Assembly: GCF_914767665.1 (NCBI RefSeq)
Contig: NC_059502.1
Location: forward strand, 27,174,812-27,238,811
Reading direction: 5' to 3'
Origin: Harmonia axyridis
Taxonomy: Eukaryota > Arthropoda > Insecta > Coleoptera > Coccinellidae
Length of the DNA: 64,000 nt
Shown here: one piece after another, positions 11,290-23,613 of the stretch
How the letters are laid out: each line of letters starts with the position of its first letter
Numbering within the stretch: position 1 is the stretch's first letter
Position numbers and translations under genes: made by a program
The notes under the pieces: generated by a model
The model's input: the letters and a program-made list of their open reading frames with translations, nothing else
What the model was told of the DNA's origin: nothing
Databases searched by the model: none

Positions 11290-11940
11290 TAATCATAAAT
11301 TTCGTCAGTAGAATTTTTCTTGCAAGTCTTCAACCTTTATTATTAAAACCAATTCATATCGGTGTGATATTTATAGTTGGAGATGAGAAGCGATCAACTT
11401 TTTCATGACTTGATTAAAAATAATGAATTCCGAATAAATAATCGAAATTGAAGAATAATTCAAGAAGACCTAAGAATATGATCGAAGATAATTTCAGAAC
11501 ATGTTTTTCTTCGGTTCCTAGAAAAGGCTCACCAATAAATCCCAATATGTAGTTGAAAATTATTCCTGCGCTAGGCAACACAAGGGCTGTTTGTTTTCCA
11601 ATCGTCACGATGAGTGAGCAAGAGACTTACCCTTGTTGTGTAACACATTACCATCAAGTTTTCGACACGAGATATAGTGAAACTGCTGAGCCCCAAACTA
11701 TTACTCAAGATAACACCGAACTTGAAGGGATGGGGAGATCTTGAAGGGAGATTCTAGATTACTGTTGTTTGGGTCACGATATCGCCAAAAACTGCATTAT
11801 CTGAATTATGCTTTCTGATGGAATTATTGATCAATTAAATTAAGAAAAAAATTTTGCAAATACCAAAAATTCAGAAAAAGGAACCGGTAACAATTTTTCC
11901 ATTAGGTTGTTAAGCTTAAAATTATTATTCTACATATAGA
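11290..11940. other. Stretch without recognised features
   Basis: Two overlapping opposed short frames (11414-11744) have no recognisable motif. No repeat ends were identified. Confidence 0.45.
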
Positions 11941-11942
11941 TA

Positions 11943-12846
11943 CACTGTGTCCGTAAAGTATGGAACAAATTCATTTTTTAGCTAAACAGACCATTTTAAG
12001 AAATAATCCTGAAACATGTCGACTTTTTATTTTAATTTACCGTATTCTAAAATAATTATCTAATATACATTACTTTCTAGTAATGACGTCACCGTCTTTT
12101 TTTTTCAAATTGAGCACCCCCATTTTGTCTCAATTTTCCGATTACTCTAGCTGAGCTGATTCCAAAAATGTATCACATGTTGATTCCAATTGGTACTGGT
12201 TCTACAAAAATACAATAGTTTTGTGTGTGCTCACAAAGTAACGCGTAACATTCTTCAGTAGTAAAAATTAACAATATTATCAAAAATACTTATTATCTAG
12301 CGGCAGTAAACAAATAATGGCATTTCAAAAAAAACTAGACGACTATGTTTTTCATAAATTGATAAGAAATAATTTCTTCCATATTCTGTCTGCTAGACCT
12401 AACATGTTTGGAAACAGCCCATTTTCATTGAAATAAAAATGTAACAAACTATTGGGTGTTGCTTTCAAACCAATTGCCGCTAGACAATAAGTATTTTTGA
12501 TAATATTGTTAATTTAACTAATGAAGAATGTTACGCTTTACTTCATGAGCATACACAAAACAAAACTATTGTATTTTTGTCCACCCGGTACCAATTGGAA
12601 TCCACATGTGATACATTTTTGGAATCTGCTCAGCTAGAATAATCGGAAAATTGAGACAAAATGGGGGAGTTCCATTCAAAAAAAATGACGGTGACGTCAT
12701 TACTCGAAAGTAATTCACCCTGTATATTAGATTATTATTTCAAAATACGGTAAATTAAAATGAAAAATCGACGTGTTTCAGGATTATTTCTTGAAATGGT
12801 CTGTTTAGCTAAAAATGAATTTGTTCCATACTTTACGGACACAGTT
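11943..12846. mobile_element. Foldback MITE, copy 1 (904 bp)
   Basis: It starts CACTGTGTCCGTAAAGTATG and ends with the reverse complement, flanked by TA. The arms contain further conserved stretches (TAGCTAAACAGACC, GCTGAGCTGATTCC, GCCGCTAGACAATAAG) that pair almost to the centre, so the element is one long imperfect palindrome with no coding. A second full copy is at 51632-52524 and a partial arm at 51222-51350. Confidence 0.85.
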
Positions 12847-13130
12847 TATACGCAAAAACTCAAATCGATCGAATCTAGAGTATCGAAAATATTGGATATT
12901 TCTGTTTCCTATTTTTTATTTCTGACGACGTGATAAGATTAAGAATTTCAAGTCTCTAGATTGTTTCGTTCGACAATTATATCATTTACGGATTTCCAAA
13001 AACAAAATGAAATTGGGGCATATTCGTCATCAATGTGTCGAAGCTTATCGTTGGAGACCATTCCTGGTTCAATATTCGAAAATTATAGAACTCATGTGAT
13101 CAGGAAACGAGCGCTTAAAATGGCCAAAAC
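12847..13130. repeat. Repeat adjoining the foldback MITE
   Basis: Sequence from TATACGCAAAAACTCAAATC to about CGAGCGCTTAAAA is present in reverse complement at 51357-51631, beside the other copy of the same MITE. It is about 270 bases with moderate divergence and shows no coding features. Confidence 0.75.
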
Positions 13131-13429
13131 GTCATAGTCGATGGTGAACTCTATCGCATATCAACCAACCTATTATTGCATTATGTAAACCGCACTGTTT
13201 CGAACATTTTCCAAGTTCACCTTCAGACACTTAAGTAACTAGATATTAGTTCGAAACTGCTCGCGCGATTACACAGTGTAATCCCCAAATTGTTGATATA
13301 CAATTTTTGGTGGTAAAAACATGTGGAAAGTTTGAACTTGTTTCAACCATGATCGACTACCAATAAGTATTTAGTACCAGCTGAAGCAGTTCAATATCTA
13401 AAAAATTGACACCTTCGAAATAGGTAATA

Positions 13430-14076
13430 CAGGGTGTTATGTAATAAGTGTAATAAGATATTTAACAGGACGATTTCTCAGTTATTTATAAAGTGAAAAG
13501 TTCATATAAACATGTGTCCGCAAGGCCTTCATTTCTGAGAAGGGTGTTAAAAATTTACTTTTATTTTATTTTTTATATTTCAACGAATAATTACGAAAAC
13601 AATAATAATAACTATGCGTAAAGATATTATCTTTGACATGATAGAACAAAAAGAACATTGGAATAAACTACTTGATACTTTTATTTTAAAAATTTCGCGA
13701 ATCACTGAGAAGATTGGATGCATCGATCAATTTAAATCAAATTATCTCTAAAACAACTGCTTGTAGCGACTTTTGACAAGCATACCTATTACACGTAAAA
13801 ATGATAAAGAAATCAATTATTCATGGACATACATGCACGACAAAGTTGTGATTCCCCAAAGCAGACAAACACCTGTAGGTGACGCCCCTTACAATTAAGG
13901 GCCTAACTAAGATCAAATTTGAATTTTCCATATTGTGAAATCCCCATATACCAATTTTCGTCCAAATATGAATATTACTTCAAAATTATTTACGAAAAAC
14001 CAAAATGACTTTTCACCGTATAAATAACCGAGGAATCGTCCTGTAAAATATCGGACACTTATTACATAATACTCTG
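13430..14076. mobile_element. MITE with about 75-base terminal inverted repeats (647 bp)
   Basis: The left end CAGGGTGTTATGTAATAAGT and the right end ACTTATTACATAATACTCTG are inverted repeats, and pairing continues through ACAGGACGATTTCTC/GAGGAATCGTCCTGT. TA flanks both ends (13428-13429 and 14077-14078). No coding was seen. Confidence 0.82.
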
Positions 14077-14079
14077 TAT

Positions 14080-17048
14080 AATTCGACATCAGGAGAACTA
14101 GAATTTAGGCCTGGATTCCATGAATTTCCTAAAACACCACAATGAAACCATGAGTTCTTATTAACTCTGTTGTGGCGAATTTACTATAAAAATCATCCCA
14201 CGCAATAATTTTAAGTACATCTTTGCTTATAGATATCCGTGAAAATATTTTATGTGTTTCCATGTGGAATTTATTATCCCATTTTGTTTGAGAGTAGTCG
14301 TATTCATAATATTATTTCATAAATAAACATTATTACAAAATCCTATATCTTCGATGCGCTCTAAATTCCCTATTGAAATTCGTAATATTTATTATTTCGC
14401 TGCATCTTATTATTGGGTCTATGTGGTGATGCATTTCATTGTTTTATGAATTATCGGAATCTATTTTAGATTCGTTGTTGCCATCAGAGCACTACATTGT
14501 GGTGCAATTTCTAGCTAGCAATATTTATTGTTGAGAATGTAATTAAAAAAAATGCCGCCTTGGACTAATGATAATTGGCCACCCCAAACTTATTTTCAAA
14601 CATTTCATAACAGAAAATACATAGTATTGAAATTACAAAATAACAGTGAAGTCCCATATAACTTTTCTGCCAGGTTTTTTTGCCAACAATAATAAAGCTT
14701 CAAAAGCATCATAATCAAATCTAGATTCGATTCTAATTATATGGATGATAAGTTACATATATAAAGATCAAGTTATTAGTTAGTTAGTTATAAGTTTATC
14801 AGATACTAATAAATTAAAAAAATTAAATAAATGAATAAAAATAAATTAAAATCTCAATTAGATCTTTTCAACCCAGCGATTCCAATGTCTTAACTAATTC
14901 CTGTTGCAGTCTTGTTTTCTATTGGTTATGTTTTGTGCTTATGGTTATATTCAGTTTAAATATGTATATAATCCTCTATATCCAAATTGTAAATCATTTT
15001 TCATTATTTTTTCTTTCACGATACTGTATTGCAAAGTAACGTATTTATCATTCATTATATACCATTCAATTATTTCAACTAGAAAATTTCTCAGAGTTCT
15101 ACATATGACTTCTCATCTTTCAAAGTCATTTCATCATTTTGCAAATTTTCGAGTAATTTTCATCAACTATTTTCGCTTAGTGCAGAAAAATATATCCATA
15201 TTGTTTTCGATCATATATTTCCAATATCCTAACATTTCTCTCAATCAGTGGGATCTGTGCTTCATTCGTCGAATATAGGAGAATAAGTATATTATGGTGA
15301 TAGGTCAAAAACTAACTGGCACATATATAATTGGATTTTAGCCAACTGGTGCGTTTCAGTGAACGTTACTATTATTTTTTGCCGGATCAGGAATGTGGTA
15401 TTTTTGAAAACGTAAAAGTCAGTTTGTTTTAAGCAATATAAACAATGAGTCATTTCAAAAACCCAGGGAATAAAATTAAAATTTTAAAATATTTGTAATT
15501 GCATTATATTTGATTCCAAAAATTTAATCTTGGATATACCGGTGAGAAAATCTTTCAATATCTCTCGTCTCAGTAAAATCCAAATAGTTTAAATTTCCGA
15601 ATATGGAATGAAAACATTACTGTAATTATTGACATAGCTTTTGAGTTTTCGGATAGATTCAAATTGATATACGAGAGGGTTGAAAGTATTGAATTATGTG
15701 TTAAAAATACACACCCAATGAATATTTCACTAAAAATAATGAAAGCACTGGCGGAAAATTAGTATTTTTTTTCTGTTCGTTCAAATTTGTAGACATTTAG
15801 GCAGTGAAGATAATTGCTTCAATATATTATCTCAGTATTCGACATTATTCAGTCTTCAAGACACAAATCTGAAGACAAAACTTCTTAGTTGTAGCATGTC
15901 ACTAAAGTATTTAATGTCGTGATACTTCAACACAATCTCATTTATTATTTTTTTAGAACTATATTTTTTAGAATACGAAGGAGTATGTAAAAATAATAAA
16001 TGCAGGCTTGAAAAGTTTAATGTTTCACCTTGCAATATGTGTCATTGTTGTTTAAGAGACCGTGGATGCAAGACTGTTTTCATCGATGACATTGATGACA
16101 ATAACTATGAAATATCATAAATTATAGTTGTTGATGCTTGTAAAAATGTAAAATAACAGAACTATGGAAAATTCAAAAAAAAATTTCATTAACTATTACC
16201 CAAAGTGTTAATGACCCCGAGCCGATGAGTTTTCCAAAAGATATTTCTAGGAGTTCTCACAAGAACTGAGGCAAATAGCTTTCATCCCGAAATTAAAGTC
16301 AACCTGATTCCGATTGTTTACAGAATGTCAACACCGACTTATTAAAGGAAAAGTATCATCTTCGAGGAAAAGCTCAGGAAGCAGGTTGAGAAGAAAATAG
16401 ATTATCCCAGGAAACTGAATTTTCTTTCCTCCCTTTCTTGTTATTCTTATAGTATGGAATATCGCAAATATTTGTACGGAATTGTTGACACATTGTAAAC
16501 GATGAAGAAGTTCGGGAGAACATATTGATCACCTTAAAATACGTCCTATTTTTTCTCTTGTAATTTGCAGGAGTATCAGGTAATTGTAAATTGGAAGGAT
16601 CATTATGTGTTTTTGAACTCTCGTTCCCTGGAAATATCGGTATGTTATTTGGTCACGGTATCTACAACTTTCGAATTTTAGCTTAGAATGGTCCCAAACG
16701 ATGAGGTCCAATTCTATGACTTCTAGTCAAATCAAGAATTTTCTTCCGTATGACCGGGCGTGAACATGGAAACTCTCGAACGGAGAGACCTAGAAACCTA
16801 AAATTTCAGAGTAGGGTCGGATCTCGAATACCAAAAATAAGTTCATTGATGGGCAAAATCAAACTTGGGATTTTGCTTTCCTGTTTATTTCAAAACAGAA
16901 GATTCGTCAGAACTGAAAATATGCATTTGTGTATAAAATAATTATTTCAACCTTTTTCAAAACTGCATGTAGGTCGCGTAACCCGAAACAATTCTTACAG
17001 AAAATAAAAAAAAAATCACCAAATATTTCTGTCACTACAAAATCGACG
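14080..17048. other. Long AT-rich stretch without recognised features
   Basis: The longest open frame (14904-15278, plus) encodes a Phe/Ile/Tyr-rich translation as expected from AT-rich DNA and has no motif or splice context. No transposon ends, tandem repeats or RNA genes were recognised. It may include introns or regulatory DNA of a gene outside the window. Confidence 0.45.
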
Positions 17049-17695
17049 GAGTTGAGCAGAGCCGTATCTAGGTACTACAGCGCCTGTGGCAATATTTTAG
17101 ACAGCGCCCTCCATTTTCGAAGATTTTTTTTCATCGATTATATTTTCTCATAGTATTTTTCTGTTCATAACTTAAGTCATATATTTTGTGATTTTTTTAT
17201 GCTTAGTACGCAAATTTTACGGAAGGCTAGCAATATTTTCAATGTTTCCAGCAAAGGCGTAGAAATGGGGGGTAATTATCCACCTCCCCCCAATATTTCC
17301 AAAATATAATATTTCAGAATTCTCGTAAAGACGAAAAACGAAAATTTCTTTATAAAAAGAACCAAAAAACATTTTACTTTCCTCTTAAATCGACACGGAC
17401 TACAAAATCGGACCCTTTTACGGTTAATGAGTTTATTATCGCTTTCAAGATGAGTACTTTTACTGCACTACGAGCACATCTATGTCCGAGGTTTATTATT
17501 TTCCTTTATCTATCCGCTTTGTCACCGTCGTCCCTTATTTGCCATCTGTGATTTTTGTATTCGTAATCGGCATACACTTACTCGTTGTTTTCGGTTTTTT
17601 GTTTCATTTTAGTCACAAAATTTCAATACTGTAGTTATCAGAGTACTGAACTAAGTAATTCGCATCGATCTATTGTCTGGGCCGCGTTATACAAT

Positions 17696-17762
17696 ATGTG
17701 ATTCATTCAAATTGCAATTTGATTGTGCAGATCAAATCAAATTGCAATTTGAATGAATCACA
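17696..17762. repeat. Long near-perfect hairpin
   Basis: TGTGATTCATTCAAATTGCA continues to ...TTTGAT, is separated by about 13 bases, then repeated in reverse complement (27-base arms). A second hairpin, AACACCGTTTA/AAACGGTGTT, follows at about 17767-17790. Both are within the hAT element. Confidence 0.8.
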
Positions 17763-17799
17763 ATAAAACACCGTTTAGATAAACGGTGTTCCTAATGTA

Positions 17800-18490
17800 T
17801 ACAAATGAAAATGACAAATATCTCGGGTCATTTTAAGAAGAAAGTCCTATAACATGAATACGCAAACGCTTTGGTTTTGAAATACCGGTATTAAAGTTCA
17901 AGTTTTTTCTTTTCATAGCACCTTCCCTTCACAAGATATTTGTCTTGAATTGGCATAAATCTTCCGATTCAAAGTTTTCATCTTGTGATATGCTTATTTT
18001 CTTATTTTTATTTTTTACAGGGTAATATTTTTTCTGAAAGGGTACTTGCTTCTTTCCACCAGAACTATTTTTTGATGAAGCACTGGTACTTTAGAAGAAT
18101 GTGAAAAGAAACTCTGGTCTAGTACAACACTTTTTGGTTTGCTTTAGTTTTATCGTACCTGCTTTCGATATCGAGAAAAAAAAAATCAAACAGCTCTCTG
18201 GTAATCCTCAGGAAAATCCAAATTATTATAAAAATCCAGTTAGGAAGCTATGATGAATAAATTAATTATAACTTTTGGTGCTTATCAACCAATTCTGTAG
18301 CGAAGATTAATAAAGATTTGAAAAACTAATAAATATAAGCATCACTGAAAAGTATGACTATACAAGAAACACTCTGTATCTCGAAAACAAAGCGTTTGCG
18401 GGCTCATGTTTATGGGACTTTTTATTCTCAGAATTATCCAAGGAATCTCCTATTTTTCTTCGTAACTCCGTTTTAGGAAAACCCAGTATA
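17800..18490. mobile_element. Foldback MITE nested in the hAT element
   Basis: GTCCTATAACATGAATACGC...CAAACGCTTTGG near 17845-17880 recurs inverted as CAAAGCGTTTGCGGGCTCATG...GGGAC near 18390-18420. The same family occurs at 36951-37270. The exact ends are worn. Confidence 0.6.
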
Positions 18491-19819
18491 AGGTGAGAAC
18501 AATCGAATAAGTAATAAAAAAATTATTTTGTGTAATTTGGTTCATACTTCGTTATCAAACCTCTTTTTCTCACATTACAGATATGAGTAAACGTTGTTGT
18601 AAAAATTTTTTTTTTCGAGAACCCCCCAAGAAAAAAAAGATCTCCGTTCTTGGTTTCCAGATGCCTCGGCATTGCTCGTTGCGAGTCGTATACATGAACA
18701 CCGAGTTGTGATCTTCCGAATTATTCTGTCTGGTGCTCCAATAATTTTTTCCTCTTGATATTTTTGAGCGCCCCTTCAGACCTTGCGCCCGTGGCAAGTG
18801 CCACCTTTGCCACGCCCTAGATACGGCACTGGAGTTGAGGTTTTGCGTTGTTGGCATAAAATATCAATTTTAAACAAAATATTTAACCTGTGATCAGAAC
18901 CATAAAAAGTCCCGTAGAATTTAGTGAATATCAATCCATAAAACTTCCAAGCAAATTGAAAAATAATTTTTAATCTATCAGCGACCACAATTCCCACCGA
19001 GTTGAAATTTTGTGAGTAAATGGCCATCGAATTTGGGTCCTCCAGTCTGTTCTTTCAGATATATTATTTTTATACTTGAGGTAAAAAAAAATAAAAAATA
19101 ATTTTCATCTTAAATTTTAAATATATTATTATTTTTGTTTCTTGAGGAGATGTGGTTGTTATCATCTTGTTAGAGGGATACATCGTCTTGTTTTCTGTGT
19201 TTTTCAACAAAATTGGTTAATAGTTAATAATTTCAACAAAACTTGAATAGAGTAAAACGTTTGGTGGATTGTGGAGTATACAGAGTGTTTCATTCAAAAG
19301 TGTCCACCCTCAACAAATCAGAATTTGTGAGAACACTGAGACAGGTAGATTTTTTATAACAAGGAGACATGATCTGGAATACAAAGCTTGTTTCTTCTAG
19401 CAACTCCCTCGAGAGGGTTGCAATCCCATCAGGAATTTGAATAGGGAAAGTGGGTAGTTTTGTAGCACAAATGTATGAATGGATTCAAATTTCATGAACC
19501 TGCAGTTTATGTTCTATAAAGTTAATTTTCAGTGAATTGAAGTTACAGGGTATTTTTTATGGAATTATGGTAGGTACCGATAAAACTAAATGATCTAATT
19601 GATCGTATAAATTCTATTGAAAGAAAAATTTTCAACAAACAGTATTAGCAAACCACAAATTCTCAAATTATGATTATCTTTTATTCGAAGAAGAAGCAAA
19701 AACAAACAATAAGGTGCAATACGCAAAGAGATTATTGCTTGCCGAAAATTTCGTTTCAGTATTCTGTATTGCAGAATTAATAGAGGTGCGTTTTATCAGC
19801 ACTTAATAAAATTTACGAA

Positions 19820-19951
19820 ATGGTTTACACATTGGAGGAGAGAAAGGAAATGTTGAAAATTCATTTTCACAACAATGACTGTGCTAGGGCTACTGCGAGG
19901 ATTTTGAATGAACGACGTAATTTCTATCCTTCGCTTCACGTGAAGTTCTAG
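19820..19951 (+). pseudogene. Transposase N-terminal HTH relic (DUF4817-like)
   Basis: A 43-codon frame begins MVYTLEERKEMLKIHFHNND and continues CARATARILNERRNFYPSLHV. The pattern 'YTLEERxExxxIxxxxNxCARxAARxFNERxPxxPxSH' is the N-terminal helix-turn-helix seen in insect Tc1/mariner-group transposases annotated as DUF4817. The frame ends at a stop where a foldback MITE begins, so the MITE probably interrupts or truncates it. No catalytic domain follows. Confidence 0.65.
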
Positions 19952-19954
19952 GGT

Positions 19955-20166
19955 GGGGCCATAGAGAAGCGACAACGTAAAACTTTTCTTGCTTTTCGTA
20001 GTCACGATATTCGACGATAGGATGATCTAAAAATGCCACTAGTGGTTGATTCTTTCAAATAAATGATGGCTAGAATCAATCCAACCAATAGTGGCATTTT
20101 ATAATCATCGTATCGTCGTATATCGTGACTACTAAAAGCAAGGTTTTCTTACCGCTTCGCTATGAA
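19955..20166. mobile_element. Foldback MITE (about 210 bp)
   Basis: The arms pair almost end to end: AGAAGCGACAACGTAAAAC, CTTGCTTTTCGTAGTCACGA and AATGCCACTAGTGGTTG on the left correspond to CAACCAATAGTGGCATT, TCGTGACTACTAAAAGCAAG and CGCTTCGCTATG on the right. There is no coding. Confidence 0.75.
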
Positions 20167-20239
20167 CTTACAGAATCATACCCCTTATTTGAATCATAGA
20201 AAATTCAAGCGGGATATCGTAAAATAAAATCAGGAAAGC

Positions 20240-20400
20240 ACTAACGTGAAATCAAGAGCTTTCGAATTATGTGTCAATTGCGCCATTGGAGACCAAATAT
20301 ACCTATATACAGTATATTGGCCTCTAAAGGCGCAATTGAGGCATGAATGAAAAACCGCTATGAAGTTACTGACTTCACGTCGGTAGTTCCCTCAATTTTC
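20240..20400. repeat. Dispersed foldback repeat, copy 1
   Basis: GTCAATTGCGCCATTGGAGACC...GGCCTCTAAAGGCGCAATTGAGGC forms the centre of an inverted repeat with outer GTGAAATCAAGAGCTTTCGA and TGAAGTTACTGACTTCACG. Relatives are at 33270-33400 and 38335-38630. Confidence 0.65.
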
Positions 20401-21104
20401 ATTTCAATTAACTCTCTTTCTTGTTGAGTCGTATACTCTCGTAAAATGTAGTTTACCCTGATCAAGTTCAGTTCTTGGTTCCCTACTGATAATGTGCGTT
20501 CAGTTCACACATATAGGTTCTATAAAATAAGTTTTTATAAATAAGTAGAAAGCACAACATTATTTGTTTTCAATTATGTGAGAAGAAAGACATTCTAAAT
20601 GTCATTCTTATCACGCCTTCGAAATATTTTCACATAGCGAAATGATGTATTATCCTCTTTTATTGCGAAGAATTCAACGTGCATGCAAAGAGGACCGGAT
20701 GAAACTAATCATATTTGCAAGCCAACAATGTCTGCTGATTATAATACACTTCCCTCAGAGAACATTATACTTTCAAATATTGCTATCCCAGATAATATAT
20801 GGTGTTGGTTTATTATTTCCAATAAGGAGAAGAAAAATTGAGACATATTCATAGTATCCACGTTGGTGAATTTGCATTTGAAACAGAGAACCTTGTCCAT
20901 ATGGTACTCAGAGATTTGCATAGCTGCAGCCAACGAAAATAAACAAATCAGCACCCGGACAGACGTGGACTATTTTAGCCAATAGAAAACGTCAAGTCAA
21001 CACATTCTGGTTCCAAAGACGATCCGCTAACTACCGGGGTTTATTTGAAAGTATATCTACGGTTAGGCAATGAATTCCCTGGTCTCAAATGAATTTCTGG
21101 TTTC

Positions 21105-21165
21105 CTCCAATTTCAAACGATATTAAACTTTGCATTTGGATGTAATTTAACAATTTCAAACTTTG
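21105..21165. repeat. Fragment of the 234-bp satellite, left of the gene array
   Basis: AATTTCAAACGATATTAAAC...TTGCATTTGGATGTAATTTAACAATTTCAAACTT matches the second half of the satellite monomers at 32.1-33.1 kb with few differences. It stops at AACTT (21159-21163), the point at which the satellite resumes right of the array. Confidence 0.8.
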
Positions 21166-21410
21166 TCATGGGCGCCCGTAAAAATTTTTCTCAGGGGGGG
21201 CAAAATGAAAATTATTGAAAAACGATAAGGCGTCCATGATTGTCATTGAAAACCGGAAAATTGTTGAGAATCCATTACTTTCCTTTTTTCCATGCCCTTT
21301 GGATTGAAAAAGTAAAATTGAGGTCGTTGTGTAGATAAGTGGTGAGGCAATCAAAATCTCAGGGGAGGGCATGCCCCCCCCACCTGCCCCCTTCCCCTGC
21401 AGGCGCCCAT
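21166..21410. mobile_element. Small inverted-repeat element at the array's left edge
   Basis: The left end TGGGCGCCCGTA and the right end TGCAGGCGCCCA are inverted repeats, followed on both sides by G-rich/C-rich tracts (CAGGGGGGGCAAAATG; GCATGCCCCCCC). It sits between the satellite fragment and the first array unit. No clear target duplication remains. Confidence 0.65.
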
Positions 21411-21853
21411 GTTAGGAGATATTGTAATCAGTATTGGCATCTGTGAAAAATTTTCGATTAATTTATTGATTTTATATACTGCCATTAATGATACACCAAA
21501 TAATTTGACGACAGTGTAAAAAATATAAAAATAATATTATTTCCCTTGTGATTCAATAACATTGTATGTTTGTAAATTTATTATGTAATATGCAAACTCA
21601 ATTTCAGGTGATGTAACATTTTTTGCAATAATTAAACCTATATGATCAATGCACTTAACTATTTTTGGATTTAATTTTCTCTATTCTCCAAATATATATA
21701 AGTGAACAAATTATCGAATGAAATAAAATCTAACGAAGCACATGAATCCTGTGTTGTTTTTTCTGAATAAGCACGCCTCCATGATTTTAATGAAATTTAT
21801 TAGGTAAAAGTGATTACGCCTACAAACTAAAACAAAAATTTGAGAACTTCAAG

Positions 21854-21859
21854 TTTATT
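21854..21859 (-). promoter_or_regulatory. Polyadenylation signal AATAAA of array gene 1
   Basis: TTTATT on the plus strand reads AATAAA on the coding strand about 75 bases after the stop codon. The same hexamer is conserved at the equivalent place in all six units (for example 23250-23255), usually as catgttcAATAAActtg or catgtttAATAAA. Confidence 0.6.
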
Positions 21860-21932
21860 AAACATGTAAATATAATAAAATACAAATAATTAAAATGTAC
21901 ATTGGTAACATGGATCAAAATATTCTAGTTAA

Positions 21933-22217
21933 TTATTCGTCTTCTTCTTCTTCTTCATATAAGTTGTTTTCCTCTGCATATTTGTCCCAATTCTGAAGAA
22001 ATTGGTTTTTGAGGATGTATTTTCTGAGATCATCATCTTCTGGACTCTTTATGGAAATAAGTTGCTGCTCAATTATTTCAGCTTGATGAAATAATCTATC
22101 ATTCCTCTTTTCAATATAAGCTTTAATTTGCCTTGTCAACTGAGATTCGTAAATCTCGTTATCAATGTTATTATTCTCCAGCACTTGCGATCTTTCTAAT
22201 GAATATTTCATGGACAT
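21933..22217 (-). CDS. Array gene copy 1: unknown charged helical protein, 94 aa
   Basis: The product is not recognised. It is a short hydrophilic protein without signal peptide, membrane segment or cysteine. The start is MSMKYSLERSQ: the open frame extends two codons further only to a GTG, and an in-frame TGA lies 18 bases upstream of the ATG in every copy. Residues 13-60 (ENNNIDNEIYESQLTRQI through EIIEQQL) are heptad-like and probably helical. Then come SPEDDDLRKYILKNQFLQNW and a tail of Glu residues encoded by a GAA run. Relative to the copy-3 sequence this one has Met-to-Arg in the ERSQ motif, Leu-to-Gln in FHQAEI and Asp replacing the penultimate Glu. An AATAAA follows the stop. An upstream non-coding exon cannot be excluded. 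It is judged real because six copies keep the frame while flanks carry indels. Confidence 0.7.
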   Translation of the reverse strand: MSMKYSLERSQVLENNNIDNEIYESQLTRQIKAYIEKRNDRLFHQAEIIEQQLISIKSPEDDDLRKYILKNQFLQNWDKYAEENNLYEEEEEDE

Positions 22218-23328
22218 TCTCACAACCGAGCTTCACAACTACTTTTCGCAATATAAGGTATCGACAATGATGTTGGCCCTTTCGAAAACTAAACAAATTT
22301 TAGCTCGACCTCAACTTAAGTATAATTTTATTCTTCTTCTTCTTCTTCTTCTCTAACCACTTATCAGTGATTTAATAAGTGAAGTACTTATAATAATAGG
22401 TATTTAATGAACACGTTCAATGAGTTTAATGGAAAACGTAACTCTGATTTTCTACCTGCTTCACGATCCATACTTAATGTAGTTGTACTGCCGTTGGAGA
22501 ATTCACAAATGATTAACCATTGAAAACCAATTATGATCATGATAACACTAATTGGGCAGAATGCCGAAAAACTTCAGATAACTAAATCAATATGAATAAC
22601 GAAGTAAAGATTGAATAATGTGATGAAGAAAAAAAACTTTCAACTGTATATACTATAAATTTATAAAAACTAAATCATTCTATGAAAAAAAACTATATGA
22701 ACTCTGATATATTTTTCTCAATGTTGAAAAAATTAATTCTGAATAAATCTATTTAGATATATCAAAAATTGAAGTTATTCCAATAATTCAAAATCAATAT
22801 TTTATAACCGTTATCCATTTCTATGTATTCATTTGAAATTTATGATTTTCAATAATAAAGTTTGCAATCGTTTGATCGCATTAATAATACACCAAATAAT
22901 TCGACGACAGTGTAAAAAATATAAAAATAATATTATTTCCCTTGTGATTCAATAACATTGTATGTTTGTAAATTTATTATGAAATATGCAAACTCAATTT
23001 CAGGTGAGGTAACATTTTTTGCAATGATTATACCTATATGATCAATGCACTTAACTATTTTTGGATTTAATTTTCTCTATTCTCCCAATATATATAAGCG
23101 AACAAATTATCGAATGAAATAAAATCTAACGAAGCACATGAATCCTGTGTTGTTTTTTCTGAATTAGCACGCCTCCATGGTTTCAATGAAATTTATTAGG
23201 TAAAAGTAATTACGCCTACAAACTAAAACAAAAATTTGAGAACTTCAAGTTTATTGAACATGTAAATATAATAAAATACAAATAATTAAAATGTACATTG
23301 GTAACATGGATCAAAATATTCTAGTTAA

Positions 23329-23613
23329 TTATTCTTCTTCTTCTTCTTCTTCATATAAGTTGTTTTCCTCTGCATATTTGTCCCAATTCTGAAGAAATTG
23401 GTTTTTGAGGATGTATTTTCTGAGATCATCATCTTCTGGACTCTTTATGGAAATAAGTTGCTGCTCAATTATTTCAGCTAGATGAAATAATATATCATTC
23501 CTCTTTTCAATATAAGCTTCAATTTGCCTTGTCAACTGAGATTCGTAAATCTCGTTATCAATGTTATTATTCTCCAGCACTTGCGACATTTCTAATGAAT
23601 ATTTCATGGACAT
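23329..23613 (-). CDS. Array gene copy 2: unknown charged helical protein, 94 aa
   Basis: Second copy, intact from ATG to stop and ending in seven Glu codons. It differs from the copy-3 sequence by Lys-to-Glu in RQIEAYIEK and Arg-to-Ile in RNDILFH, both non-synonymous. The unit is about 1.4 kb from the first gene and is followed on its upstream side by the extra segment (24308-24990). The (TTC)n run upstream (about 23735-23760) is longer than in copies 3 and 4, which may alter spacing to any promoter. Function unknown. The same ATG is supported by the conserved in-frame stop just upstream. Confidence 0.72.
   Translation of the reverse strand: MSMKYSLEMSQVLENNNIDNEIYESQLTRQIEAYIEKRNDILFHLAEIIEQQLISIKSPEDDDLRKYILKNQFLQNWDKYAEENNLYEEEEEEE

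Larger units (their letters stand above)
17057..18831. mobile_element. Non-autonomous hAT element with perfect 8-bp target duplication
   Basis: Terminal repeats CAGAGCCGTATCTAGG (left) and CCTAGATACGGCACTG (right) differ at one base and are flanked by identical GAGTTGAG octamers (17049-17056 and 18832-18839), the hAT hallmark. Subterminal GCGCC/GTGGCA motifs occur at both ends. No transposase coding was recognised. Inside lie a near-perfect hairpin (17696-17762) and a nested foldback MITE (about 17800-18490). Confidence 0.9.

Noticed and set aside
14904..15278. 124-codon open frame
   Set aside because: Phe/Ile/Tyr-rich translation expected from AT-rich DNA; no motif, splice context or neighbouring coding sequence.
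21933..22223. Two-codon N-terminal extension (start at GTG) of the array genes
   Set aside because: A GTG start is not expected in a nuclear eukaryotic gene. The ATG six bases in is preferred, with a conserved in-frame TGA just upstream.
22320..22360. TTC repeats as a possible coding or regulatory element of its own
   Set aside because: Simple microsatellite of variable length between units; noted only for its relation to the poly-Glu tract.
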